This document shows positions 27,001 through 39,640 of a stretch of DNA of 64,000 bases, piece after piece. Numbering within the stretch: position 1 is the stretch's first letter; the number at the start of each line of letters is the position of its first letter. Position numbers and translations under genes: made by a program. The stretch covers positions 2,518,160-2,582,159 of the forward strand of contig JANPWX010000480.1 in NCBI GenBank assembly GCA_024734555.1, in the 5' to 3' direction. The notes beneath the pieces are model-generated. The model searched no databases. It was given only the letters and a program-made list of their open reading frames with translations, and had not been told where the DNA came from. This DNA is from Trochalopteron elliotii. Lineage: Eukaryota; Chordata; Aves; Passeriformes; Leiothrichidae.

Positions 27001-30000
27001 GTGGTCACCTTCTGGCTCTGGGGCAGAACTCCCCCACTGAACATTTCTCTTCAGTACAGGTCTGTGCAGAGCAGGCTCAGGAGCCTGTGATGTGTAAGAA
27101 CAACCAGAAGATGTGAGATTTAACTGGCAGAAGAATATCCCTGTTTACTGGTCCTGGAGCTCCCCACAATCCCTCACACTGGGAGGAGTTTAGATGAGAA
27201 ATGCTGCCTGGTAGCACATGCACCTTTCAATTCCAGAGGCAACACTCTTCTCACCAACTCCATGGAGGAACATTTCCTGTTGAGAGGTTGCTGCTGACTT
27301 CAAGTGCATCTAACTCACCTTCAATGTCTCAGGTGAGAAGATGAAAACTCACTGTGGGCAAGAAGTTATTGGCCGAAGTCTCCTATAAACCAGTACTTTT
27401 CCTGAAATCCTTAACTGCACCAGCAAAGGCAGGGATAACAGCTGGCACACACGTTTCTTGGAAGAATTTGGAGAATATAACACCAGGGGATTAGCAAATC
27501 CTCAAAAAAATGGACATGTTAGAAATATTCCAACGGTGAAAAAAAGTCTCCATCAGTGGTTAGACTTCAACTGACTCCAGAACTGACTCTGTGAGGAATC
27601 TCCAATCCTCTGCCACAGGAAACTAAAATGAGGAAAACAAAGACTGCCAAGACACCCCCAAGTAAGCACATCATGAAACCTCAAACAGGTGCCCTGAAAG
27701 GAACTCAGAGCTGGCACTGAATAATGACGGACACATAAACATGTGCAATTAATAGAGGCACATGTTTTAATTAACTTCCACTACAGGCATGTTCTGCAAT
27801 AGCCTACAACAATGATTAGGATTGCACAGTCCCAGAAATGAGTTTTCAAAGAAAAGCTACATTCACAGAAGACTAAAAAGTTGCCATGAAAAACTAAAAC
27901 TAAATGAAATCTGCTTTAAAAAAAATTAAGAGGGCAGTAAACCTAGTTTTATGCAGAGCAATCACCGTGTAATGCTGCAATACAGCAGTGAAATTGTGAG
28001 ATACCCAAATTGTCACCCAAGGGAAAAAAAACAGTAAGAGAAGGAGGCTGAAATGGTGTTAGCCAACATAGATAAATTGGTTGGCTAATAGATTTGATGC
28101 TGACTTAATCTTCTTTTTGGCAGTGCCCTGAAAAGCCTGCTTTTTTGCCTTTCCTTACCTAAATGAAATTAACCTATTCCAGAAAATTAAGAACAATTTA
28201 TCAGGCCACTGAAGACAGACTGCTTGTTGGATCTGGATCTGTGTTATCCCATCCAAAACACAAGATAAACTTTGCAATTCAAAAAACCTGAAAATGGAAG
28301 GATTGGCAAAGTGTGGCATCTGGAGTGTCACTGCTCTTTCCTCACACACTTCCTGGCACACTCCAGCACACAGGTTGTACAAACAACCTTTTGTTTGGAA
28401 CAAGAGTGTTTGGCTCCTGCTACAACACAATTTGTTCTTCATTACCTCAGAAAATGTAATTTCCAGTGCATCAAACAAGAAGCAATTTGGGAGCAGAATA
28501 TTTCACTGTGGCTTCAAGCTCTTTTACTTTCATTATAAAATTAAAGTCTTGGGTTGGCTTTCTTTTTTTTTTTTTTCCAAGCAAGTTTTACATGAAAACT
28601 TTATTTCTAAAGATGTCAAAAACACTATTTTGTTCTTCCTCACAACACACACAAAAAATAGTTTTCTGCAAAAAAGAATCTAGGAAATTGATTACTTAAT
28701 TTTTCACCAACAAAGGTTTCTCCTGTAAAACATTATCATCTTGCACTCATTTGAGGACCTGCAGTGCTGCCATTGCTCACTCCCCGGAAGAAAACTTAAG
28801 AGAAAGACTTAAAAACCATATTTTCTTCTAGTATTAACTGGTCACATTCTGAAATGAAGGCAGAGAAAGAATATTTGGCTAAAGAATTGGCTGGAGCCAG
28901 AATGCTCCATCACAAAGAAAATCCTCTCAGGGAAACCCCAGTTTGGCACATCTTTCCTCTCAACCTTTGAGCTCTGCCTGCAGGATGCAATAAAAATAAG
29001 CAGTTATCTGTAAAACCTTTAATGGTGATGGGACATGACGTAGGGCAGGAGGAAACATAAGGAGAATAACAAAAAGGGTTCACTCAAAAGGGTTTTAAGT
29101 GAGAAAAAGGCTGAGGAAAGCACAGAGGTTGCACTATATGCCTTCAATCAATACAACTGAGTGGGATTCCCACCCTCCTGCAAAACTCACAGATGTGGCT
29201 GCAAGGCCTGGCATCACAAATGGAAGTAAATGATGAGTAAAATGATGAGTAAAGTGTCCCCTCCTGTACTGCCTGCTTGCTGCAGTCAGCAGGACAGTTC
29301 CCTCTCTAATGTAAGGGAATGAGGAGAGAAAAATCAGGAGTAAGAGCAGAACGTGCAATCCTTAAAACTGAGGCTAGCTCACATTAAACCCAGAAGCCAC
29401 CCTCAGATTTGTCCTGGGATGGATGTGACAGCAGAAGGAAAATAACAATTTTCCCTCCCAATTCCCTCTGTTGCTCTCATCCAGGACTGGGCTGAAGGGA
29501 GACCAAACCCAGGAGACAGGGTGGGAGGGAGGAAGAGGACCAGGATGGATGGAATGCTGGGGAAGTCAGGGGATGGGGACACTGCACAATCTCTAGAGAC
29601 CCAAAAGGTGCAGTTGTCTTCAACATTTGACATTTTAGGAACCATGCAAGACCCCTGTCAGCAGAAGCACAAGGCTCAGCCCTGTCCCTGCAGACAGCAG
29701 GGCAATAATGACACATCTGTATTTGACATTATCCATTTAAACCAGGATTCACATATTTTTTCCCCTCAGATTGGCTGTGTCATGGGAAGCCAAGGCCAGT
29801 TCTCACTGAACTGGTGTGACCTCTGCAAGGAGAAGTAGTAGGTCTCCAAAGCCATGCTCCTCCATTTCCCTACAGGCAGAGCTGGAAATTGAAATGCTCT
29901 GTCCACTCCACACAGCCTGAGCGTGCTGGAGACTGCGTGGGAACAAACCCTCTGAAAACAAACCCAACTTTGCTCTTTCTTGGAAGTGTTGGCTCCAGCC

Positions 30001-30810
30001 TCTTTGGGCACATGATGAGAGAGATGTTTTGTGCCTTATCTCACCATGGTGCACCCTACAACACGTTGTGGGGTGACGTGTCCACAGCACACGCCCGCTG
30101 GCTACAGGCTGTGACAGCACCTTCTTCTCCAAATATTTATCCTCCCTCACTCACACATTCTCTTGCCATGTTCAAATGGAACATAAAGATGGTATCAGCA
30201 TTAATTTGGATTGTTATCCATGTACAGGGGTTTGTAAAGGAAGGCAAAGCTGGCTCTTCTCTGTATTGGGAAGAAAAAACACATTGGGAAGGTAACGATG
30301 CTGCTGACACCATTTAAAGTCCAGGAAAAGAAAGCCCTGATTTCACTAATCTTCTGATCATTTACAGATTTCTTTCCATGGATGTGGTCATGTGTTTACA
30401 ACAATATTTGCAGCTGCTGCAGCAGTCATGTAAACATTGAAAGGACACAAATTCAAAAGTTCAAATAATGACATGCCTTTAATTATGATTAATGTTCATT
30501 ACCATCATCCAAGAACCAACACTCTGGAGATGCATTTTGCAAACTTGGATAACATAACATGAATTACATATAATATCAAACATAAAACTAGATATTTCCT
30601 AAAGCCCAGATTAGAAGCCACAAATTTCTTCAGCTCTGTAGCACTTAGGGTATATCATTTAGATAATTACACAGATTTTGACTCTGGCACAGAGTACCAT
30701 GTGAATTATTACCTATCTGCACACATTTCCCAGAGACACAATCACAGAGGCCTTAATGGAGAATATCACACAACTACATATGGAAAAAAAATAAGAATCA
30801 AACACACTTT
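24073..30810 (-). other. GPR50: Presumed GPR50 intron 1; no gene seen
   Basis: AT-rich, CpG-poor sequence without a recognisable exon. A T run is at 28561-28576. The stretch 25.2-25.4 kb has an LTR-like flavour (an inverted AATAAA near 25239) but too little to call. Confidence 0.45.
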
Positions 30811-30910
30811 ATCATAGAATCATAGAAAACCAGGCTGGAAAGGGACTCCAGGGATCATCTGGCCCAACCTTTCTTGGGAAAAAGAAACCTCCACAAGACA
30901 TTGCTGAGGC
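30811..30910 (-). mobile_element. CR1 LINE, very short 3' end
   Basis: Starts with the inverted CR1 tail (ATCATAGAATCATAGAA at 30811-30827) and continues into about 80 bp of inverted 3' UTR (GGGATCATCTGGCCCAACC near 30851). The intact tail suggests this is one of the younger copies here. Confidence 0.8.
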
Positions 30911-33900
30911 ACTGAAGAGATGTGGAAAAGTGGAAAGAGCCACGCATTCTGAGAGCATAAATCATCATTCTCTTAAAGATAACAGAATTGGATGATTATT
31001 TCTCACTAAGAAAAGCAGAAAAGCATTTTATGAGACTCATAAATCCACATCCCACAGACAAGAGAATCCTTACAATTCCTCTCTTTCTCATTTCTATCCC
31101 ACTCCCTTGGTGCTTTCTTCTATTTTTCAGGAAAAAATAGGAAAAGTGGGAAAACTGATGTCGTAGAAAAGCCAACCCACTTGGTACTCCCCTTCCCAGT
31201 ACTGACAAGCCTCAAGAGCAAATTCCCTCCTTCCCCTCTTTTGCTGCATTCCCAACAGGGCTGATTCTGGTGTGGTGCAGCAAGTGTGAACACTCACACT
31301 GCTTCTGTGGCAACAACGTCAGCACCATCCCCTTAAAGATGTTTTCTGAAGGATGGATTTAGCAGGGGATTATAGGTAACCTTATAGAAGTTGTTTCTGG
31401 TGCTTTTCTATTCTTCAAACTCCATCTCATCCCATCCCACAGAATTAAGTGTCCTGTTTTCACATTTTAGGAGGATAAAGAGCATCAAGCACCGTATAAA
31501 ATAAAAAACTACAGAAAGCAACTCATAAAGCAACTTTAAATTCTTCCTCTTGATTGGGAACATACTTCATACACATCTGAAGTGTATAAATTTACATAGT
31601 TACATCTGATATAATAAATAAAAGGCTTCCCCAGAAGTCATATAGAGCACTAATGGCAGGAGTTGCAATACACAGAGCTGTAGAAAGTTCACATTTTGAT
31701 TGTTTTCCTTTTGGTTCAGTACCCTGCACTTTCAGGTCTCTCTATAAAAAAATGCCTCCGACTTTCTGAGCGCCACCAGAAGCAAAAAGTTTTCAGAAAG
31801 CCAGGTGAATAAGGTCAGTATTTGCCACACTGAATTACCCCACAGAGGTCTGTCAAAGGCAGTGTTTTCCCATACCTCATGGAGACCAAAGGGTTGATGA
31901 ATGCTCTGAGCCTGAGAACAGCCACATCAAAGCAGACCTGAGGGTCATCTGGTCCCGTGCCTTGTACCACCACTGCCAGAAGGAGCTGCCTCATGGAAAA
32001 GTTCCATTTTACCTTATATGCACATTTACATTTTTTCAGCAGTGATAGAGTGTTTTAACAAGCTGCAATCGACCTCCAGTCTGCAGTGAATTTTGACTTT
32101 TTGTTCCAATTTTAAACACCAAAACCCAAATCTGGACATGGGAATTCCCCATAGTACAGGGAATTAAGAGTCAAAGACATTCACTTCTTAAAACAATATA
32201 CAAGGCCAAATTTGTAATCTTTCTCTGCCTTTCCCCATTTGGCAGAGGGGAATAATCCCATATAACAGAACGTGTCTGATATGATTGCCATGGGGAAATT
32301 AGAGTCTTATATCTAGAGAAGGAGAAGTCCTACATTACTGAGGTTTCCCCTGCCACCAAGGGAAAGAAACATTGCCTCCTGGTGATTACAACCATAATTA
32401 TTATTATGAATTCTGAAACACTTTGAATTATGTGGTACATTTCCTTTAAATGGGCACCATTGTTAGGGCAAGTTGGTTTGAACCAATGATTTATTCATGG
32501 CTTAATAACCCTGTTTGCTTCACATGCTCAGCACATTTTGCTCAGTATATTGTATTACTGGCTGGTTGCTATAAACAGTCCATTTAAATTTAGACAGAAG
32601 CTTTTGGAAAAGTTCTATTTCTAACAGATATGTGAATTAGAACACTAACTGCATTGATCAGGAGCTGCTGGTTCCTTCTAAACTCTTTAATATTTACCTG
32701 TGTGCCTCAGGTTCTCAAAAATGTTCACAGGTCGAAGTTCCCATTCAAACAAAGCTTTCTATTCAGGCCAATCCTAATATTCAGTCAATTAAAGATCAAG
32801 AGGAAGTTTGCCAGACAGCACTGCCAAATTGTGAAATTTCTGCAAATAAATAAAGAGTCAAACATGCCCATGGTGGTGTTAATAAAATACATCCAGCCTC
32901 GTCAATAAATCTGCAGGACCTTTCTCCATGTTCTGAAGTATAAAAGCTTTGGCTTTACTGGCATTGCTGCAAAGCAGGTCTTAATCAAAACTAGCCACGG
33001 AAGAAGAGGAAAAAGTCTTTAAAATATGGCCACATACACTTTTGTCAAGAAATGATACCTTTTTAACCACCGTGAAATTAAAATGTACCTTTTTTTTACT
33101 GAAATTCTTCCAAAGTTCTGGCTTGAAGGTGTTGGAGAAAAACCAGACTACACCACTGATGATGTACAGAGCTCTACAACCAGCTCCTCTTGGGCTACTT
33201 CATATTTGAATTTTTAAAGATATTGCCAGGAACCAAACAGAGTTGTTTGCTCTCCACAGTGCTTGCAGCACTTTATAAGGGCCATATGCTGTTCCCTCTC
33301 CTGAAATTTCCATGCTGCAGTTTCTTAATTGGTCATCGTTTTCAGATGACACTTTTCACTTGGCCCTTTGGGGAAGGAAACATTCCTAAAAGAAGCATCA
33401 CAGTCAAATCTGTATAAAGCTGGGAGGAGCAACACCTGCTCCCTATTTTACTCCCTTCCTCTAATTCAGAGCAGGAGATCAAGTCACCTGTATGTTAACA
33501 GGCATTGCCTGTTTTACAACTTTTTTTTCTGAATGGTGTGAAAAACTAGAACCTAAATCAAACAGGAATTAGACAAAGCCATAGGGTTGGATTTGTCTGT
33601 TGTTTAAACATTGGCTTTAAACAATTGAAAATAAAGCTTTGGGTTTCAACACAGATGAAAGACAATGAAAGCTATATGAATAAATAAATATTAGATAAGC
33701 AATTAATAGGTATCACACTCTCAGGTGCCAATGCAGCTGTAATTACAGATGAGATTGTGCATGGAGATATTCAGAGATTAAGGAAGAAGACTGGCAGAAG
33801 AGAGCAAATATGTGAACCTCAGTTCATTGGCTTTACATTTCTTCCCAGAGTGAAACTGGCTTGGCCTCCTCCCATGGGAGTGTCACAGGAGAGGGGGACT

Positions 33901-34822
33901 GAGATGGAGACTCAGGACAGGCAAACCTAAACACCAGACTTGGTGTCACCCTTTTCTTCTCAACCCTACATAAACCCATTCACATGGAAAAAGGCTTATG
34001 TTTCTGAGCAATGATTCAGAGCACAGATCTTAAGTCAGAAGGCAACAGGCTGCTCCACAAATTAATTTTGGACTCCTCTTGGCTCTATTTCTGTCTTTTT
34101 GCTGCCTGAAACTAGCTGTGTTTTGTTGTTCTGCTAAACTGTTTTAATGCAGGTCATTTACTACTCAGACAGAAGGGAAAGGGCAAAAGCAGAAGTGCTT
34201 GATCTCTTTAATGCACAATCTTGCAGCACTTTCAAAATCTGTATGAAGATTGCCTTGTCCTGCTTTGAATTTTATCTGGCTCCTTACTTCTTTAAGATAC
34301 TCCCAACACAATTACAGGCAGACACTGTAAGTCCCTGAAAGAATTAATTCAGCAGGATTGTGAGGAAGGCAGGGAAGTACAAGAGGCATAAGGAACAGAT
34401 CTGATGCATTAGCAGATATCTACCTATTTTTAATTCATAGACTTAATGTATTTAAACAACCCATAAACATTTGGAAACTTAGGTGTTACTGGACTGATGA
34501 GTTATAATACATTTTTTGATAGAAAATGCAGAAGAATTGTGCTCGTGGTGGTAGAGGTTGAGAGTTTCTGAGTGTCAGTAGCTTTCCACAGCTTGGAAAT
34601 GCACTTAAAAGCTACAATAATTTTAGATGGAGGGAGAAAGAATGAGACAAAGAAACTAATAAGATGTGAGGGGAAACTAAGGCTCCACAGGCAGGTGTTC
34701 TATAGGTCTCACATCCTACCACCAGCACTTCTCACAAGGAAGAAGCATTATCCCTGATGCAGCTCTTAAAATGCACACTGGGCACTTGTGACAGAAATAA
34801 AGTAAACCAGATGATGGGATGG
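30911..34822 (-). other. GPR50: Presumed GPR50 intron 1; no gene seen
   Basis: Unremarkable AT-rich sequence. Open frames are short and unrecognised. Confidence 0.45.
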
Positions 34823-35455
34823 TGTCATGGTTTACCTCAGCAAGTAACTAAACACCACACAGCTGCTCACTGATCTCCTTCCAGTGGAATGGGAGAGTGG
34901 ATGGGTGGGGGGAGAGGTAAAATTTGTGTGTTGAGAAAAACAGACAGTTTAATAGCACAGAAATGGAAGGGAAGTAATAATAATAATAATAGATAGGATT
35001 ACAATAATATATATATTTATATATTATTATATAAATAATATGTATATTTATATATTTATATAATAATATATATAATATTATAATAATAGATTAGGATATG
35101 AAAAACAAGTGATGCACAATGCAATTGCTCACCACCTGACAAAACTGATGCCCAGCTGGTCCCTGAGCAGCTTTCCCCATGATTTATAGGCTGAACATGA
35201 CACCACAGAGTCTGGAATACCCCTCTGGTCAGCTGGGGTCACCTGTCCTGGCTGTGTCCCCTTCCAGCTTCTTGTGCCCCCCCTTGCTGGCAGGGCAGCA
35301 TGAGAAGCTGAAAATGAGTTAATGTAAACACCAACTCAAACTTAGCAACAACTAAAACATCAGTGTGTAATCAACACCATTCTCACCCTAAATCCACAGC
35401 CAGCACTGTACCAGGTACTAGGAAGAAAGTGGAGTCCATCCCAGCTGAAACCAGA
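34823..35455 (-). mobile_element. Solo LTR of an endogenous retrovirus (ERVL-like songbird family)
   Basis: The block reads as an LTR on the minus strand, from about 35455 to 34823. It has a TATAAAT box (35188-35182) and an ATTAAA poly(A) signal (34953-34948), and ends close to a TGTCATGG motif on the plus strand. The whole wording matches an LTR family abundant in passerines. An AT-rich microsatellite has expanded between the TATA box and the poly(A) signal. No internal genes remain, so this is a solo LTR. Family placement is from memory of such elements. Confidence 0.75.
34975..35090. repeat. AT-rich microsatellite (AAT/TA)n inside the LTR
   Basis: (TAA)n units followed by a long mixture of TATATA and TTATAT, almost pure A+T with only isolated G or C bases. 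It lies within the LTR, downstream of its TATA box. Confidence 0.9.
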
Positions 35456-36114
35456 TGGACACAAACACATCTTAGCTTCCTTCAGGTACCACAGCTCTAA
35501 AAATCTCCTTGTCTAGGACAGAGAAAGCAGCACACAGTCTGTCCTAGGTGTACTGGTCAGCTGTCCCCTGGAAAGGAGGCTCTGGTCATCATCCTAAAGA
35601 AATCCCATCTTCTGTCTTCCTTTCACAAGGGTGAAAGATAAGAATAAACACCCCCAGGCCCAGTTTTGTGGGAGGGATATCAGCAGCACTGGGGTTTGCT
35701 CACAGCTGCCCAGAAAGCCAGCACAAGAGCATCCTAACCACTCACAGCCTCCACAACAGGAAACTGAAAACCATTTTGGACAAGCACACAGAGATGACAG
35801 GCTGAGGCAGAAGAAAGAGGCTGTATCCAAGCCAAAGCTGCTTTCATCTCTTTTGCCACTGAAGGACACTTCAGCTTCAGACTGTCCTTTTACCAACACC
35901 ACAGGGAACTTCCACAACAGCTTCCCCTGTTCTATTCCTGTGCCACTTCAAGGCCACTTCAATAGAGGCCTCACCTTTAAAGCTGGCACCAGTCAGGACT
36001 AAAGGTCCAAAATCAGAAGACTTTTGCACAGCCTTGTTTTAGCATGATTGCAAAATATCTATCTTCCTATTAGAGCAGAGCTGTTCAAGCACTTGTTCAA
36101 GTAAAGCTCAAGTG

Positions 36115-36265
36115 GATTTGTGTCCAAAGAAGGGCAACGAGGCTGGTGGAAACGTTCAAAAAAATGTGTAGATGTGACACTTAGGGACAGGATTAATGAT
36201 GGACCTGGCAGTGTTAGGTTAATGGCAGGACTCAATGATCCTGGAGATTTTCCAGTTCTGCTTTG
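36115..36265 (+). mobile_element. CR1 LINE, decayed 3' fragment
   Basis: Degraded plus-strand CR1 text: AAGAAGGGCAACGAGGCTGG near 36126, then GGACTCAATGATCCTGGAGA near 36228, ending without a clear tail. Confidence 0.6.
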
Positions 36266-37094
36266 AGCCCTAGGATGAGTGGAGTCATTCTCTCTCCTGA
36301 ATCCACTCTGTATCCCCCCCTCTCCTGCCCCCAGGACCACTCAGCACAGCAGGAGAACAGGACAGGCACTCAATACCCCACACAGAGACACAAAAGTGTG
36401 TCCTTTGTTCCCAACAGGGAGCTGCCAAGCCCTGCAGCCCCTGTTGGTGTGGCAGCTCAGAGCTGTGGCATTGCAGCCAGGATCCCACTGCAAATACAGC
36501 TGGACCACCAGCTACTTACAGTATTTAGAGGTCTGCCAATTCAAATCCAACCCAGCCACTTTAAAGAGGATTCAGCACACACTGAGAACACTGCTTTCAA
36601 GAAAGTCCAGGAGTTAAAAGAGATCCCTCAGAACAGAAAGGCCCACTGGTTTCTGGAGGAGTGCAAACCACACTGCCAGGTGCTCATCTCCTCACCCATC
36701 CTGCAGTCAGCAACCAAGTGCTTTTAGATGCCCCACACACAGCATCTTTCCCCAACCCTCCTAATTTCCTGATGAAAGATCAGTCTCAGCAGAATTAGAG
36801 AAGAAAGAGTGTGTGAAAGTACAAACACAAATTAATGCTTAGCAGGAATTGGCTTCCTTGCCTGTTCTTTAAAAAAAACAAGAAATGCTTTTCTAGAACA
36901 ACACAGTGCAGAATAACCATTCAGCTTTCTATTTTCGAATGAATTTGTCGTACATGTCCACAGCAGAAAGTTAAACTCAACAAAGGGCTGCTCAGCACTT
37001 GCTCTTCATTGACATGCTGTGTCCTCCCATTCCAGTTTGGGGACAATTTTAGCCCAACTAAGGAAAGCTTGTGGCCAAGGGCTTAACACAACAC

Positions 37095-37350
37095 CTCCCC
37101 AGGCAGGGACATCTTCCTCTAGACCAGGTTGCTCCAAGCCAAGTCCAAACTGGCCTTGAACAGTTCCAGGGATGGGGCATTCACAGCTTCTCTGGGTAAC
37201 CTGTGCCAGTGTCTCACCATCCTCAGAGTGAAGGATTTTGTCTCAATATGTCATCTAAACCAGCCTTCTGTCACCATGAAGCCCTCCTGCCTTCTCCTGT
37301 CCTCACAGCCCCTGTAAAAAGTCCCTCTTGAGTTCTCTGGCAGGCCAGGC
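37095..37350 (-). mobile_element. CR1 LINE, internal/3' fragment
   Basis: Inverted CR1 sequence: GGGATGGGGCATTCACAGC near 37170 and GGTAACCTGTGCCAGTGTCT near 37195 match the reverse complement of the ORF2 end, followed by the region just upstream. The tail is missing. Confidence 0.75.
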
Positions 37351-38359
37351 CATAGAGAGTTTTGTTGGCTACCAGGAACTGAAACTCATTTAAAAACAGG
37401 GCAGAGAAAAAAAAAAATAGAAGAGTTGATTACCAACCAGGATAACATTCCAGGAGAGAGGTGTCAGAGGTTGATCATTTATCTTCATTCCACATGCAAG
37501 GAAAAATTTGTATCTTTACACCTTTGTTACAAATGATTAAAAGAATCACTTTTAAAGGTAAGAGGAAACTGTAAAAGGCTGGTCTGTGAAAGCAATGGGA
37601 ACAGCCCAGCAGCAGCAACTGGTTTTGTAGCACCAACAATCAATCAGGAGAAATCCAGCCTCTCCTGGGAGAAATTTGTCTCAAAAAGGAAATAATAAAT
37701 GAGAGAACTGGAGTCAAAATACCAGTAAGGAAGAACAGATGCTGCCGCATCAAGATTGAAACAGTCTAGCTCCTTGTAAGCCCTGTGTGCTGCTTCCCCA
37801 CTGCTCTGCTTCCATATCTGTACAATTTATTCCAAAGCAAATCTATTATTTTAAAGACTCCATGGAGAAGGCTGTGTGTGTGCTAAGGGACACAGTACTA
37901 TTTCTTGCCCTTGCACACTGTTATCAAAGGCTTTGCCTGGTCTGGGATTTAGCAAGACTTTTAATTAATGGCTTCCAATGGTACATCCACACTGGAAAGA
38001 TTTCTCTCATTGGTTAATTAGTCTATTGTCTTAATTAGGCAAGTCAATTTTACGACCTCATTGCCTTGCATGGGAAACCCTGGTTTTCCCACCTAGGTTT
38101 TCCCTCAAGTCAGTTCCCAGCTTTTCTGTCCTGACTTGCTTTTTGGAAGGACTTAGAGCAAGGTGCTGGCAGACAGCATTGCCTCACCTTTCCATGCGAG
38201 TCCAGACCAGGCAGGGAATTTGTTTTGCTTTGTTCACTGCAGCTGCTCTGAAAACAGGAGCCCCCTGAGCCCCCAGCAAGGTCTTGGGTCATTAGGAACT
38301 GGCTCATCAGCATCTGTCAGGAACAAGAGTGCATTGCCTTACAAATTCTCTCTTTTCCT

Positions 38360-38445
38360 GTGAGGGTAACACCAGTGCCAGTGGGGTTGGAATTAGATGA
38401 TCTTTAAAATCCCTTCCAAAACAAAGCATTCTCTAATTCTGTCCC
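38360..38445 (+). mobile_element. CR1 LINE, short 3' end
   Basis: About 85 bp of CR1 3' UTR: GGGTTGGAATTAGATGATC near 38385, then AATCCCTTCC near 38409, with a decayed ATTCT-rich tail. Confidence 0.65.
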
Positions 38446-39284
38446 TGAAGGCCCAGAAGACCAGTACCTGTGCCAGAAATGTTCAATCCTCCTAACCTAG
38501 GTGAGAAGTGACCTGAAATGGGGCACCTTCCAGCAGGCTGGGTTTGTTGAACTTGCCTTGAAATGTCTCTCAGTAAGGAATGCAGGTGGAACATCTGCAG
38601 GAGCTGCAAACTTGTGCTTTGTCAGAGACAGCAGAGCTGTGACTCCTGCTGCTCCTCCTTGCTCTGACTGCTGCCCATGGTGGCAGCTCTCAGCACACAG
38701 GACTGAGATCCCTCTCTCCCAGGGCAGGGATTCACTCAGCAGCCTCCCACCACAAGTCTCCATCCTGTTCCCATCACACGTGCCCCTCCTTCTCCCACCA
38801 CACCTGTGTTTTTCTCACACCAAATTTCTGCCTTCCCTACAGGAACTCCCACGGATGAGCACGGCAGAGGCAGAGTTTGCAATCCACACTGGAATGTCTG
38901 ACCATTTTGGTGCCTATCAGCTACACCCACTCCTGAAGTGTTTTGTCAGCAAGCTTTCCACTTAGTCCAATTAGCTTTGACTAATCACTTTTGATTAGCA
39001 GAAAGACTGTTTAAGACACGAGCTGTGATGGCAGAGCTCACCACTGACTTAATGCTCACATCTTAGGTACAGTAGAAAATATTTTCATTTCTAATCTTTC
39101 CTTGAAACAGCCAAGATATATTTCTGCCTTGACAACATGACCTTCTACATAAAGGCACCAGTATACTTCATTCTAGCTTAATTTCTCCCTGCAAAGCAGA
39201 GCACTGAAAATTGTGAATATTTTTGGAAAGGCCAGAAAGAAAAGAGGCAGAACTAGTGATGGAAAGCAGAGGACAGCTAACTCT

Positions 39285-39640
39285 TCAACTCATCTTCATT
39301 TTGGAACACCTCTCCTATGAAGGAAAGGCTGAGAGAGTTGGGGTTGTTCAGTCTGGAGAAGGTTCCAGGGAGACCTTACAGCACCTTCTAGTACCTGAAG
39401 AGATAAAAGATCTCTTTCATCTTTCTTTCCTGTAAGAAGGATGGGGACAGACCTTTTAGCCAGGGCTGTTGCACTAGGACCAAGGGGTTATGGGTTTAAA
39501 TTAAAAGAGGGTAGATTTAGATTAAATATTAGGAAAAAGCTTTTTACAATGAGGATGGTGAGCCACTGGTACAGGTTGCTCAGAGAGGTGGTGGGTGCCT
39601 CATTCCTGCAACATTCAAGGCTTGAGAGAAAAGCAGGAAT
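39285..39640 (+). mobile_element. CR1 LINE, ORF2-end fragment
   Basis: Plus-strand CR1. Recognisable are the GGTTCCAGGGAGACCTTA text near 39360, the GGATGGGGACAGACCTTT text near 39440, and in translation FRLNIRKKLFTMRM and REVVGASF. It stops before the 3' UTR, so both ends are missing. Confidence 0.8.
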
